The notes beneath the pieces were generated by a model, which was not told where the DNA came from, did not search any database, and saw nothing but the letters and a program-made list of their open reading frames with translations. The position numbers and the translations under genes were made by a program. A stretch of 64,000 bases of DNA from JASLBX01 sp035762665 (GTDB lineage Bacteria; Actinomycetota; Actinomycetes; Jiangellales; Jiangellaceae), in contig DASTNZ010000077.1 in NCBI GenBank assembly GCA_035762665.1, forward strand, positions 14,923-78,922, given 5' to 3'. Below are positions 44,435-53,804 of the stretch, piece after piece. Each line of letters begins with the position of its first letter. Positions within the stretch are counted from its first letter, which is position 1.

Positions 44435-44502
44435 TCCCCACCCAATTCAACGTGGATGAGAGGCGGGGGCACGTAGAATGGGCAGCGCACAGGGCTCAAG
44501 GA

Positions 44503-44529
44503 GCGCGTCTGTTGGGCGGGGAGACGCGC
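44503..44529 (+). other. Leader hairpin of an MFS gene
   Basis: GCGCGTCT (44503-44510) and AGACGCGC (44522-44529) pair perfectly around an 11-base loop, 23 bases before the start codon. A TAGAAT -10-like hexamer lies at 44474-44479, so the hairpin would be in the mRNA leader and could affect translation. Confidence 0.4.
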
Positions 44530-44552
44530 ATCCCGTCGTATCTGGAGCTCTG

Positions 44553-45767
44553 ATGTCCCCGCTCATCACCTACCGGCGATTGCTGAACCTTGCCGGCCCG
44601 GGCTACGTGATCGTGGCCTTTCTAGGTCGGCTGCCGCTGGCTATGAGCCAGCTCGGCGCCTTGCTGCTGGTCTCGACTGCCACCGGCCAATTCGCAGCAG
44701 GCGGCCTAACCGCCGGTGCGCTTGCCGTAGCCAACGCGATCGGCGCACCGCTCGCCGGTGCGATGGCGGACAAACTCGGCCAGCGTCCAGTCCTCCTGTT
44801 CCAGTCTCTCGTCGCCGCCACGGCATTGGCGGGCCTGGTGGGACTTGTGACGGCCGATGCGCGCCTGTCGCATGTCGTCGCGGTGGCCGTGCTGGCCGGG
44901 CTTGCGATCCCCCAGGTGGGACCGCTGGCTCGGGTGCGCTGGCGGCCCATGACAACAACGGCAGGTAACGCCCAGCCGCGCCTGATCAATGCCGCCTTCT
45001 CATACGAAGGGGCTGCGGATGAGGCGTCATTCGTGCTGGGCCCGGCGCTGGTCGGCGCGATCGCTGTCGTAATCAGCCCTGGCGGTGCCCTCCTGGCGGC
45101 TGCCGGGTTACTGGCAGTTTTCGGCTGCTGGTTCGCGATGCATCCAACCGCGAGGCTTACCGGTCATCACGAAGCCAGGCGCGGTCCAGTCCGGCGGCGG
45201 CTGGTCAGCACCAGCCTGGTCATCCTGGCAGCGGCCCAGCTGCTGATAGGAGTGATCTTCGGGGCCACCCAGACCGGCACGACGGTGCTGGCGACTCTCG
45301 AAGGCAACGCTGGAGTCGCCGGTCTGGTTCATGCCCTGTTGGGTGTCGGCAGCGTGATCGCCGGGCTGTCGGTCGCCGGCCTTCCCGAACGGTTCGGATA
45401 CGAGCGTCGTCTGGTCACGTTCGCGGGCGCGTTGCTGGTGCTCTCGGCACCGCTGCTGGCAGTCGGCACGATCAGCGCCCTCGTGCCCGCTGTGATCGCC
45501 CTGGGCTTCGCGGTTGCACCGTACATGATCAGCGTCTTCACGCTTGCGGAACGCATCGTGCCGCCCAACCGCGTGGGTGCCGCGTTGACCATGCTGGCCG
45601 GCGCGACGGGGATCGGCTACGCGCTGGGGTCTGCGCTGGCCGGCGGCCTGGCCGACCTCGGCGGGCAGCGGCCTGCGTTCGCGGTGTCGGTGACGGCGGG
45701 TGGGCTGGCGTTGCTGCTGGCTCTGCTCGCCCGGCCGCAGCTCGCCGGTGCTTTTCGGGAAGCCTGA
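44553..45767 (+). CDS. MFS transporter
   Basis: A 404-residue, 12-helix major facilitator. Visible features are GALAVANAIGAPLAGAMADK then LGQRPVLL (motif A) and a duplicated second half with LPERFGYERRLVTFAGALLV. It fits the YfcJ/aromatic-efflux-like group, but the substrate is unknown. GGAG precedes ATG 44553. It converges on the HelD-like gene. Confidence 0.83.
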   Translation: MSPLITYRRLLNLAGPGYVIVAFLGRLPLAMSQLGALLLVSTATGQFAAGGLTAGALAVANAIGAPLAGAMADKLGQRPVLLFQSLVAATALAGLVGLVTADARLSHVVAVAVLAGLAIPQVGPLARVRWRPMTTTAGNAQPRLINAAFSYEGAADEASFVLGPALVGAIAVVISPGGALLAAAGLLAVFGCWFAMHPTARLTGHHEARRGPVRRRLVSTSLVILAAAQLLIGVIFGATQTGTTVLATLEGNAGVAGLVHALLGVGSVIAGLSVAGLPERFGYERRLVTFAGALLVLSAPLLAVGTISALVPAVIALGFAVAPYMISVFTLAERIVPPNRVGAALTMLAGATGIGYALGSALAGGLADLGGQRPAFAVSVTAGGLALLLALLARPQLAGAFREA

Positions 45768-45823
45768 GCACGGCTTCGCGGGGGCGTCGCCGTACTGATT
45801 CGGCCTCCAGACCAGAAGGACTG

Positions 45824-47830
45824 TCACTTCCCTGGTCGATGAACGACGCTGTCGGCGAGGGCCAGCTGATCAGGCAGCGGCTCGGTGTGCACGACCGTGA
45901 GCGATGAGACGGCTCGGGTGAGGACCACGTAGAGGCGGCGCAACCCGCGGACCTCAGCGGCGACGATTCGGGCCGGCTCGATGACGACCACGTGATCGAA
46001 CTCCAGGCCCTTGGCCAAGCCGGCCGGCACGAGCGTCAACCGGGTGTCGGCACCGTCGGTGACGTGCGCGAACTCGATCTCCCCGAGCTGGTCGGAGACC
46101 TCGGAGATCTGGTCGTCGGCGGCGATGACGCCTACCGAGCCTGGCCGGTCGAGCGTCCTGCGTACGAGAGCCGGCAGACCGGTGAGGTCATCGGCAAGGA
46201 CTACGGCCAGCTGCCCGCGATTGGTCCGCACTGGTTCGGGTGGCTCCAGCCCTGGCGCGATAGCCGGCAGTAAGCCACTGGCGAACTCGATGACGGCGGC
46301 CGGCACGCGGTAGCCGCGGCGCAGCACCTCCAAGTGAGCGCCTTTCTGGCTGAGGTGGCGTAGCGCGACATCCCACGACGAGGTCGCCCATGGTGTCGTC
46401 CCCTGTGCAATGTCGCCGAGGACGGTGACCGAGCCCAATGCCGCTCGACGGCCAACCGCACGCAGTTCCATCGGCGACAGGTCCTGCGCCTCGTCGAGCA
46501 CGATGTGACCGTAGCTCTGAGTCCGCTCCAGAACACTGCGCGCCTCGTCGATCAGCACTGCGTCGGGATGCGACCAGGGAGCGGACTTTGGGCCGCGAGC
46601 GGGCCGCTGCCAGAGCATGAGGCGTTGCTCATCCGGGTCGAGCAACCCGTCTGCGGCACGGGCGAGCGTGTCGCGTTCGCTCAGTAGCCGCATGATCAGC
46701 CGGACGGGGTCGACGGCTGGCCAGACAGCGTCGACGAAGTCACGTACCGGGCGTGATCGCGCGATCGCATTCTGGACCCGATCGTCCGTGATTTCGCCGC
46801 CGGCCTCCAGACGAGTTAACACGAGATGGGCCACCCGTTGCGGCAGGAGGGCTCGGCCTGTCGAGTAGGTATCACCCCGAGACTGAAGGGCCTCCATCGT
46901 CTCGGCGAGCTGGTGCGCAGGGACCCTCCAGCGGCGGCTGCCGCGCGGTATCACGATGGCTTCGGCCGGTTGAGTCACGTGTGACCAGATCGCCCGCCGG
47001 ATCACTTCGGCCATCCGCGCGTCACCCTTGAGCAGCGCGACATGGGGTGCTTCGGTGCTACGGACCGGCACGCTCTCGACGAGCTCGGCAACCGTTACCT
47101 GCTGGACGTCAACCTCTCCGAGCGTGGGCAATACCTGAGCGATGTAGTGCAAGAACGCGTCGTTGGGGCCGACGACGAGCACACCGGAGCGGGCCAGCCG
47201 ATCGCGGAACGCATGCAGCAGGTACGCGGCCCGGTGGAGGCCGACGGCGGTCTTGCCAGTGCCCGGAGCGCCCTGGACGCAGACCGTCCGGTCGAGCCCG
47301 GCACGAACCACTTCGTCCTGCTCGGGCTGGATGGTTGCCACGATGTCGCGCATCGGACCGACGCGCGGGCGTTCGATCTCATCGACCAGGATCCGGCTGG
47401 CCACGTCCTGCTCGCTTGGGTCGGACAGGTGCTCGTCCTCGTAGGAGGTCAGCTCACCGCGGTCGAACCCGTACCGGCGCCGGAGCACGAGACCCTGCGG
47501 GTCGCGTCGGGTCGCCCGGTAGAACGCGCGCGACACGTCGGCCCGCCAGTCGATGACCACCGGGTCACCGGCCTGGTCCATGACATGTCGGCGGCCAATG
47601 TAGAAACGCTCGTCCGGGCGGTCGATCCGGCCGAAGAACAGGGGGATGTCCGGATTGTCTTCGAGAGCCTTTACGCGCCGGTAAAGCGCCAGTTCGAGAT
47701 ATGCCTGGGATACGGCGTCGCCGGCTTGCGCGGTGAGCGACATGGTGTGCTCGCGCATCCGGCGCAGGTCGTGGCGGGCGCGGCGCAGGTACTCGCGTTC
47801 GGCAGCGAGGGTCGGGTCAGGCGGCGGCAT
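45824..47830 (-). CDS. HelD-like UvrD/Rep-fold RNA polymerase recycling ATPase
   Basis: A 668-residue superfamily 1 NTPase. The N-terminal helical arm (LAAEREYLRRARHDLRRMRE) is followed by the HelD-specific LFFGRIDRPDERFYIGRRHV, VIDWRADVSRAFYRATRR, Walker A VQGAPGTGKTAVGLHRAAYL and Walker B HIVLDEAQDLSPMEL. HelD proteins displace stalled or inhibited RNA polymerase; the actinobacterial HelR type gives rifamycin tolerance. It starts at ATG 47830 behind GGAG. The 329-base gap upstream holds its promoter and a palindrome nearer the ligase gene. Confidence 0.88.
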   Translation of the reverse strand: MPPPDPTLAAEREYLRRARHDLRRMREHTMSLTAQAGDAVSQAYLELALYRRVKALEDNPDIPLFFGRIDRPDERFYIGRRHVMDQAGDPVVIDWRADVSRAFYRATRRDPQGLVLRRRYGFDRGELTSYEDEHLSDPSEQDVASRILVDEIERPRVGPMRDIVATIQPEQDEVVRAGLDRTVCVQGAPGTGKTAVGLHRAAYLLHAFRDRLARSGVLVVGPNDAFLHYIAQVLPTLGEVDVQQVTVAELVESVPVRSTEAPHVALLKGDARMAEVIRRAIWSHVTQPAEAIVIPRGSRRWRVPAHQLAETMEALQSRGDTYSTGRALLPQRVAHLVLTRLEAGGEITDDRVQNAIARSRPVRDFVDAVWPAVDPVRLIMRLLSERDTLARAADGLLDPDEQRLMLWQRPARGPKSAPWSHPDAVLIDEARSVLERTQSYGHIVLDEAQDLSPMELRAVGRRAALGSVTVLGDIAQGTTPWATSSWDVALRHLSQKGAHLEVLRRGYRVPAAVIEFASGLLPAIAPGLEPPEPVRTNRGQLAVVLADDLTGLPALVRRTLDRPGSVGVIAADDQISEVSDQLGEIEFAHVTDGADTRLTLVPAGLAKGLEFDHVVVIEPARIVAAEVRGLRRLYVVLTRAVSSLTVVHTEPLPDQLALADSVVHRPGK

Positions 47831-48108
47831 GCGGCGGCTCCAGGGCTCGGCGGACGTGTGACGCGTGATCCGACGGCCCGTGCCTTGCAGCCCGGTCCTG
47901 TCGCGAAGGGGCGAAATACTCTAGTCGGACGGCCGTCGATCCGCAAGAGAAATTCGGAGCCGGCCAGACCGCATAATGTGCGTCGTGTCGTTGGATCCGC
48001 TGGACCGCCGAATCATGCGCCCGAGGCACCTCCGCCTGGTGATGTGCTCGGCGGGCGACCGCCTCGGGACGGAGTGCCCCGACGCTGTGGACGTTGGCCT
48101 CTGGGCGG

Positions 48109-48126
48109 GGGCGACGCCTCGCCCCT
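48109..48126. repeat. Palindrome upstream of the acyl-CoA ligase
   Basis: GGGGCGA (48109-48115), CGCC and TCGCCCC (48120-48126) make a perfect 7-base inverted repeat 33 bases before the ligase start. It may be an operator. Nothing else recognisable is seen in 47831-48159. Confidence 0.4.
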
Positions 48127-48159
48127 AGCGTGCGAAGGAGGGTGAGGGAGGCAGGGATC

Positions 48160-49854
48160 GTGGAATCAGGTGAGGACCGACTCTGGGCCAGGAGCTACGC
48201 ACCCGGCGTGCCCCTGGACATCGAGGTCCCCGACGAGTCCCTGGTCGATCTGCTGGAGTCCTCGGTGGGACGGTTCGGTCCGCTGGTCGCCCTGGACTTC
48301 TTGGGCGCCGCCACCACCTACACCGAGCTCGGGGAGCAGGTGGCCAAGGCGGCAGAGGGCCTGCGTCGGCTGGGGGTCCGGCCCGGCGACAGGGTCGCGC
48401 TGGTGCTGCCCAACTGCCCGCAGCACGTCGTCGCGTTCTATGCGGTGCTGCGACTCGGCGGTGTCGTCGTCGAGCACAACCCGCTGTACACGGCGGAGGA
48501 GATGTCCTTCCAGCTGGGCGACCACCGGCCCCGGGTGATCGTCGTCTGGGACAAGGTGGCGCCGATGGTGCGAGAGATCGCGGAGTTCCTCGGCGTGGAC
48601 GCGGTGCTGGCGGTGAACCTGCCCTCCGCACTGCCGATGACGAAGCGGTGGGCGCTGCGCTTGCCGTTGAGCCGGATCAGGAAGACACGCCATGCCATGA
48701 CCGGCCCCGCTCCCGGAGTCCCCGGCTGGGAGCACCTGGTGTCGCACAGTCCGGCGCTGGCGCCCGGACACCCACGGCCCGCGGTCGGTGACGTAGCGCT
48801 GCTGCAGTACACGGGCGGGACGACCGGCAAGCCGAAGGCCGCCATCCTGACCCACCGCAATCTGCGCGCGAACGCGGCTCAGGGCCGCGCCTGGATGCCG
48901 GGCCTGCTGGACGGGCAGGAAGTGATCTACGCCGTGCTGCCGCTGTTCCATGCCTACGGGCTGACGCTGTGCCTCACCTTTGCGGTCAGCATCGGGGCCA
49001 CGCTCGTGCTGCTGCCCCGGTTCGACGTCGACATGGTGCTCGACGCCGTACGCCGCCGCCCGGCCACGTTCCTGCCGGCCGTGCCGCCGATCTACGAGCG
49101 CCTGGCGATCGCCGCCCGCGAGCGCGGCGTGGATCTCAGCTCCATCCGGTACGCGATCTCCGGAGCCATGGCGCTGCCGAAGAGCACCGCCGAGCTGTGG
49201 GAGTCGGTCACCGGCGGGATGCTGATGGAGGGCTACGGCATGACCGAGACCTCCCCGGTGGCGCTGGGCAACCCCGCCGGTCCCTCCCGGCGGGTGGGTG
49301 CCGTCGGGGTCCCGTTCCCGTCGACCGAGGTCCGGGTCGTCGACCGGGACGACCACACGAGGGACGTGGCACTCGGCGAGCCGGGGGAGCTGTGGCTGCG
49401 CGGCCCGCAGGTCTTCGGCGGCTACTGGGAACGGCCGGAGGAGTCGGCGAGTGTGCTCATGGACGGTGGCTGGATCCGGACCGGTGACGTCGTGGTGATG
49501 GACGACGACGGCTTCGTCACCATCGTCGACCGGATCAAGGAACTGATCATCACCGGTGGCTTCAACGTCTACCCGACCGAGGTCGAGGGTGTGCTGCGCC
49601 AGGTGCCGGGGGTCAAGGACGCGGCCGTCGTGGGGCTGCCCGCCCCTGACGGCGGCGAGGACGTCATGGCGGCCGTGGTGCTCGAGCCAGATGCCCCCTT
49701 CGACGAGGAAGCGATCCGTGCGGCCTGCAGGGACCAGCTCACGCCCTACAAGGTGCCCCGGAGAGTCTTCGTGGTGGACGACCTTCCCCAATCGATGATC
49801 GGCAAGGTACTGCGTCGTCAGGTGCGCGAACAGCTCCTGGCGCGGACCGCTTAA
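48160..49854 (+). CDS. Long-chain fatty-acid--CoA ligase (AMP-forming)
   Basis: A 564-residue ANL-superfamily enzyme that activates a carboxylic acid as acyl-AMP and then acyl-CoA. Motifs are LLQYTGGTTGKPKAAILTHR (P-loop), EGYGMTETSPVALG, GWIRTGDVVVMDDDGF and IIITGG-like LIITGGFNVYPTEVEG, with the C-terminal catalytic lysine in QSMIGKVLRR. The start is GTG 48160 behind GGGAGG. The chain length of its substrate is not predictable. It seems more uniformly GC-rich in third codon positions than its neighbours and sits next to a gene relic, which may mark an insertion. Confidence 0.88.
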   Translation: MESGEDRLWARSYAPGVPLDIEVPDESLVDLLESSVGRFGPLVALDFLGAATTYTELGEQVAKAAEGLRRLGVRPGDRVALVLPNCPQHVVAFYAVLRLGGVVVEHNPLYTAEEMSFQLGDHRPRVIVVWDKVAPMVREIAEFLGVDAVLAVNLPSALPMTKRWALRLPLSRIRKTRHAMTGPAPGVPGWEHLVSHSPALAPGHPRPAVGDVALLQYTGGTTGKPKAAILTHRNLRANAAQGRAWMPGLLDGQEVIYAVLPLFHAYGLTLCLTFAVSIGATLVLLPRFDVDMVLDAVRRRPATFLPAVPPIYERLAIAARERGVDLSSIRYAISGAMALPKSTAELWESVTGGMLMEGYGMTETSPVALGNPAGPSRRVGAVGVPFPSTEVRVVDRDDHTRDVALGEPGELWLRGPQVFGGYWERPEESASVLMDGGWIRTGDVVVMDDDGFVTIVDRIKELIITGGFNVYPTEVEGVLRQVPGVKDAAVVGLPAPDGGEDVMAAVVLEPDAPFDEEAIRAACRDQLTPYKVPRRVFVVDDLPQSMIGKVLRRQVREQLLARTA

Positions 49855-49990
49855 GAAGGTCGACGTGGACGCAGCGGAAAGAGGCACCCGGGTGGTGCTG
49901 CGCGACGGCTCGGAGGTGATCATCGACCAGGTCCACTGGACCGACGGCGCCCACACCGAATAGGCGTACTTCACGGAACCTGATTGCTGA

Positions 49991-50229
49991 GTCGAACATC
50001 TTCACTACCGCAAGGACCCCTAGACGACGACAACCGCGAGGGCCATCGCTCAGTGGGAGGAACTGCGGGCCACTTACGAGCGGCTTGGCCACCGCGTGGA
50101 TGATCGCGGCCGGGGCCCTCGATCTCATCTCCGCGCTGGCCGACCTTGGGTGCGAGCCGGTGCTGTCGAACTACCCGAACTTTTCAAGGCGGGCGCGGCG
50201 CGAAGTGCTGCGCCCTCGAACTTCGTTAG
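49991..50229 (+). pseudogene. Dimethylargininase (DDAH-like) relic
   Basis: Fragments of an N,N-dimethylarginine dimethylaminohydrolase-like gene remain in three frames: VEHLHYRKDP, a TAG, then TTTARAIAQWEELRATYERL and GHRVDD; after a large deletion VELPELFKAG, then in a third frame AKCCALELR and a stop at 50227. The KCC pair corresponds to the C-terminal catalytic cysteine region of these hydrolases. The 32-codon open frame at 49865-49963 just before it could be a separate fragment; I cannot place it. The relic's end overlaps the stop of the XPB helicase gene. Confidence 0.65.
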
Positions 50230-51878
50230 GGCAGGTCGCCGGTGAGTACGTCTTCGGCGTCGATGATGCGGTAGGCGTAGCCCTGCTCGGCGAGGAAGCG
50301 CTGCCGGTGCTGCGCGAAGTCCTGGTCGACGGTGTCGCGGGCCACGATCGCGTAGAACCGAGCGGTCCGGCCGTCGGCCTTCGGGCGCAGGATCCGGCCC
50401 AGCCGCTGCGCCTCCTCCTGCCGCGAACCGAACGTCCCGGACACTTGGATGGCGACCGTGGCCTCCGGCAGATCGATCGAGAAGTTGGCCACCTTGCTGA
50501 CCACGAGTGTAGTGATCTCGCCGGCCCGAAAAGCGTCGAACAGCCGCTGCCGCTCGCGGACGGTCGTCTCGCCTTTTGCGATCGGCGCATCCAGCTCGGC
50601 GGCGAGTTCGTCGAGTTGGTCGATGTACTGGCCGATTACCAGCAGCGGCTCTCCGGCGTGGCGGGCGACCAAGCGCCGGACGATCCGGGTCTTCGACGCT
50701 GTGGCTGACGCCAGCCTGTAACGCTCGTCCGGCTCGGCAGTTGCGTAAGCGAGGCGCTCGCCGTCGGGTAGTGTCACCCGCACTTCGACGCAGTCGGCGG
50801 GGGCGATCCAGCCAGCGGTCTCGAGTTCCTTCCACGGTGCGTCGTACCGCTTGGGGCCGATCAACGTGAAGACGTCGTCCTCCCGGCCGTCCTCGCGTAT
50901 GAGGGTCGCGGTCAGGCCGAGCCGGCGGCGCGCCTGCAGGTCCGCGGTCATCCGGAAGATCGGCGCCGGCAGCAAATGGACCTCGTCATAGATGATCAAG
51001 CCCCAGTCGCGGGCGTCGAACAACTCCAGGTGGGAGTACGCACCCTTCCGGCGAGTCGTCATCACCTGGTATGTGGCGATCGTGACGGGACGGATCTCCT
51101 TGCGGGCGCCGGAGTACTCGCCGATCTCGTCCTCGGTCAGGGACGTCCGCCGCAGCAGCTCGTCCTTCCATTGCCGGGCGGCCACGGTGCTGGTGACCAG
51201 GATCAGCGTCGTAGCTCTGGCGCGGGCCATTGCTGCCGTGCCGACCAGCGTTTTTCCCGCGCCGCATGGCAGTACGACCACCCCCGAGCCGCCGTGCCAG
51301 AACCCGTTCGCCGCGTCGATCTGGTATTGGCGCAGCGACCAGCCTTCCTCGACGAGCGCGATCGGATGGACCTCGCCTTCGACGTAGCCGGCCAGGTCCT
51401 CAGCCGGCCAACCGAGCTTGATCAATGCTTGCTTCAGGGTGCCGCGCTCGCTGGGATGGACGACGACGGTGTCTTCGCCGACCCGGGCACCTAGCATCGA
51501 CTTGGTCCGCTTCGACCGCAGCACTTCTTCCAGCACCGCCCGGTCGGTCGTGCGGAGCACCAGCCCGTGCGCCGGGTGGCTCTCCAACGTCAGGCGGCCG
51601 TACCGGGCCATCGTCTCTGCCACATCGACAAGAAGCGCGTGCGGAACCGGATACCGCGAGAAGCGAAGCAGCGTGTCGACCACCTGCTCGGCATCGTGGC
51701 CGGCGGCGCGGGCATTCCATAACCCGAGCGGCGTGAGGCGATAGGTGTGCACGTGCTCAGGAGCGCGCTCGAGTTCGGCAAAGGGCGCGATAGCGCGCCG
51801 GCACTCGTCGGCCAGGTCATGGTCGACCTCAAGCAGCAACGTCTTGTCGCTCTGAACGATGAGCGGGCCGTCGGTCAA
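50226..51878 (-). CDS. XPB-like DNA repair helicase
   Basis: A 550-residue superfamily 2 helicase of the XPB family, typical of actinobacteria. The N-terminal helicase-associated region (LIVQSDKTLLLEVDHDLADE) is followed by Walker A VVLPCGAGKTLVGTAA, DEVH in IIYDEVHLLPAP, TATLIREDGRE and the motif VI region EEAQRLGRILRPK. It is thought to act in DNA repair. TTG 51878 behind GGGAGGA is the likely start, rather than GTG 51908. The helicase-associated-domain gene lies 2 kb away, past the LCP gene. Confidence 0.92.
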   Translation of the reverse strand: MTDGPLIVQSDKTLLLEVDHDLADECRRAIAPFAELERAPEHVHTYRLTPLGLWNARAAGHDAEQVVDTLLRFSRYPVPHALLVDVAETMARYGRLTLESHPAHGLVLRTTDRAVLEEVLRSKRTKSMLGARVGEDTVVVHPSERGTLKQALIKLGWPAEDLAGYVEGEVHPIALVEEGWSLRQYQIDAANGFWHGGSGVVVLPCGAGKTLVGTAAMARARATTLILVTSTVAARQWKDELLRRTSLTEDEIGEYSGARKEIRPVTIATYQVMTTRRKGAYSHLELFDARDWGLIIYDEVHLLPAPIFRMTADLQARRRLGLTATLIREDGREDDVFTLIGPKRYDAPWKELETAGWIAPADCVEVRVTLPDGERLAYATAEPDERYRLASATASKTRIVRRLVARHAGEPLLVIGQYIDQLDELAAELDAPIAKGETTVRERQRLFDAFRAGEITTLVVSKVANFSIDLPEATVAIQVSGTFGSRQEEAQRLGRILRPKADGRTARFYAIVARDTVDQDFAQHRQRFLAEQGYAYRIIDAEDVLTGDLP

Positions 51879-51923
51879 GGCGTGGGTCCTCCCTGCAGGT
51901 GTTGTCACGACGCCCAGCGCGAC

Positions 51924-52064
51924 TCATGCATCTCTGCGCGGAACGTCGTTCAGTGTGAAGGGTAGGCCACGGGCTCGGAGTTGTTCGTCCTCGCGCCGTA
52001 CCGACGCCTCGGTGGGTGCGCGCCACGCCAGCAGGGCCAGGCTAGTAGCGACACCGGCGAGCAT
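51924..52064 (-). CDS. Possible tiny membrane protein
   Basis: A 46-residue open frame with a hydrophobic start (MLAGVATSLALLAWRA) and a charged tail (RREDEQLRARGLPFTLNDVP). It lies 45 bases before the XPB helicase start on the same strand. No ribosome site is seen, and an open frame continues upstream to 52184 without a start. It could be a genuine small protein or a remnant. Confidence 0.35.
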   Translation of the reverse strand: MLAGVATSLALLAWRAPTEASVRREDEQLRARGLPFTLNDVPRRDA

Positions 52065-52298
52065 GACCGCGTAGTGGCCAAGTAGGTAAGGCTGGCGAAC
52101 CCCAGACCGCCGGTGTACTTGCCAGAGCCCGCAGGAAGAACCGAGCCCGACCCCTCGCCGTCCGCCGTGCCAGCGCCTGAGCCGCTAGCTGCCGCCCAGG
52201 TGGCACTCTTGCGTTGAACACGGCGATCTGGGGTATATCCAGCGCGGACACGCCGGAATGTCCATGATCACCGGAGTGGGAAGGTGGCAGACTGATCA

Positions 52299-53804
52299 AT
52301 GATGGGCGATGAGGACGGTGATCGACGCGGCTTCGGGAAATTCCTGAGCCTGGTCACTCTCGGCGCGCTGATGCCGGGCGTGGGTCTCATCGCGACCGGC
52401 CGCAGGATCGCTGGCTGGATCGTCCTCGGCGCGTGGATCGGTCTGGTGGCGGGAGTACTCGTCGGAGTCCTGCGCGCCGGAAGGACCGGTCTCGTCTCCA
52501 TCGGCTCGAATCCATCGACGCTTCGGATTGTCGGAATCGCGCTGCTTGCACTCGCGGTGGTCTGGCTGATTTCCGCTACCGTCACCCTGTACCTCCTGCA
52601 GCAGCCGTCGCTGAGTGGCGTGCAACGGTTCTCCGGCGCCGTTGCGGTAATCGCCGTGATGTCTCTGGCGATCACTCCTCTGGTGACGCTGGCCAGCCAC
52701 AGCCGCACGCAGACTCAGCTGATCGACCGTGTCTTCGCCTCTGGCGACCAGATCAGTCTGACCACTCCACGGGAGCAACCTGACGTCGCCGATCCGTGGG
52801 CGGGACGCCCGAGGGTCAACGTCCTGCTGCTCGGTGGCGACGGTGGGAAGGGCAGGGACGGTATTCGTCCGGACACCGTCATCCTGGCCAGCGTCGACAC
52901 CGCGTCCGGACGGACCGCTCTGTTGTCTCTTCCGCGCAATCTCCAACGGGTTCCCTTCCCGGAAGACAGCCCACTTCACGAGCTCTACCCGGAGGGCTTC
53001 ACCGGCCCAGGCGACCCCAACGAGTGGTTGCTCAACGCGATCTACCAGAACGTGCCGGCCATGCATCCCGACGTGTTCGAGGAGTCGTCTTTTCCAGGAG
53101 CGGACGCCACCAAGTGGGCAGTCGAGGGTGCGCTCGGGCTGGACGTCGACTACTTCGTGCTCGTCAACCTGGACGGGTTCAAGCAGATCGTGGACGCCCT
53201 CGGCGGTGTCACCATCGACGTCCACTACCGAATACCGATGGGGACTAAGTTGGATGAGCGAACTGGCCAGTGCACCGAGGCGAGTGGGTGGATCGAGCCG
53301 GGCCCGAACCAGCACCTCGACGGTGCTCACGCACTCTGGTACGCCCGCGCCCGGTGCGGTCCACCACCGGTCACCGATGACTACAACCGAATGGAGCGCC
53401 AGCGCTGTGTCATCGGCGCCATCATCGATGAGGCGCGACCGATGACCCTGCTGCGCCACTACCGCCGAGTTGCCGGGGCACTCGAAGACGTCTTTTTCAC
53501 CGACATCCCGCAGACGCTGCTCCCGGCGTTCGCCGATCTGGCGACCAGGGTCCAGGGATCGTCGGTCTCGACTCTGGCTTTCACGGACGAGGTGATCGTT
53601 CCGCAGGATCCTGACTACGAACTGCTCCATACCCTCGCCACGGAGGCGATTGAAAGCCCGGCACCTCCAGAAGCGGAAGTCACCGCCGCCGCAGGCACAC
53701 CAGCCCCGAGCCCGTCACCCGGCGCTGAGCCTGATAGTGGCGATGTCGACGCCACCGCGCCCTCCCCTAATGGTGAGGCCGAATCGCTCGAGGCGGTGTG
53801 CTAG
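52299..53804 (+). CDS. LCP (LytR-CpsA-Psr) family transferase
   Basis: A 501-residue envelope enzyme. Four hydrophobic segments occupy residues 15-130, more than the single anchor of classic LCP proteins. The LCP domain follows: VNVLLLGGDGGKGRDGIRPD, TVILASVDTASGRTALLSLP with the conserved RNLQ arginine, and KQIVDALGGVTIDV. LCP enzymes join wall polymers (teichoic acid or arabinogalactan-like) to peptidoglycan. A Pro/Ala/Ser-rich tail ends the protein. Its stop overlaps that of the convergent helicase-associated gene. Confidence 0.88.
   Translation: MMGDEDGDRRGFGKFLSLVTLGALMPGVGLIATGRRIAGWIVLGAWIGLVAGVLVGVLRAGRTGLVSIGSNPSTLRIVGIALLALAVVWLISATVTLYLLQQPSLSGVQRFSGAVAVIAVMSLAITPLVTLASHSRTQTQLIDRVFASGDQISLTTPREQPDVADPWAGRPRVNVLLLGGDGGKGRDGIRPDTVILASVDTASGRTALLSLPRNLQRVPFPEDSPLHELYPEGFTGPGDPNEWLLNAIYQNVPAMHPDVFEESSFPGADATKWAVEGALGLDVDYFVLVNLDGFKQIVDALGGVTIDVHYRIPMGTKLDERTGQCTEASGWIEPGPNQHLDGAHALWYARARCGPPPVTDDYNRMERQRCVIGAIIDEARPMTLLRHYRRVAGALEDVFFTDIPQTLLPAFADLATRVQGSSVSTLAFTDEVIVPQDPDYELLHTLATEAIESPAPPEAEVTAAAGTPAPSPSPGAEPDSGDVDATAPSPNGEAESLEAVC

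Noticed and set aside
47831..48159. Rifamycin-associated element upstream of the HelD-like gene
   Set aside because: The only clear palindrome (48109-48126) lies near the ligase start and does not match what I recall of that element.
48166..49974. 602-codon open frame on the minus strand opposite the acyl-CoA ligase
   Set aside because: The ligase on the plus strand has all family motifs; the antisense product is low-complexity His/Arg/Gly-rich.
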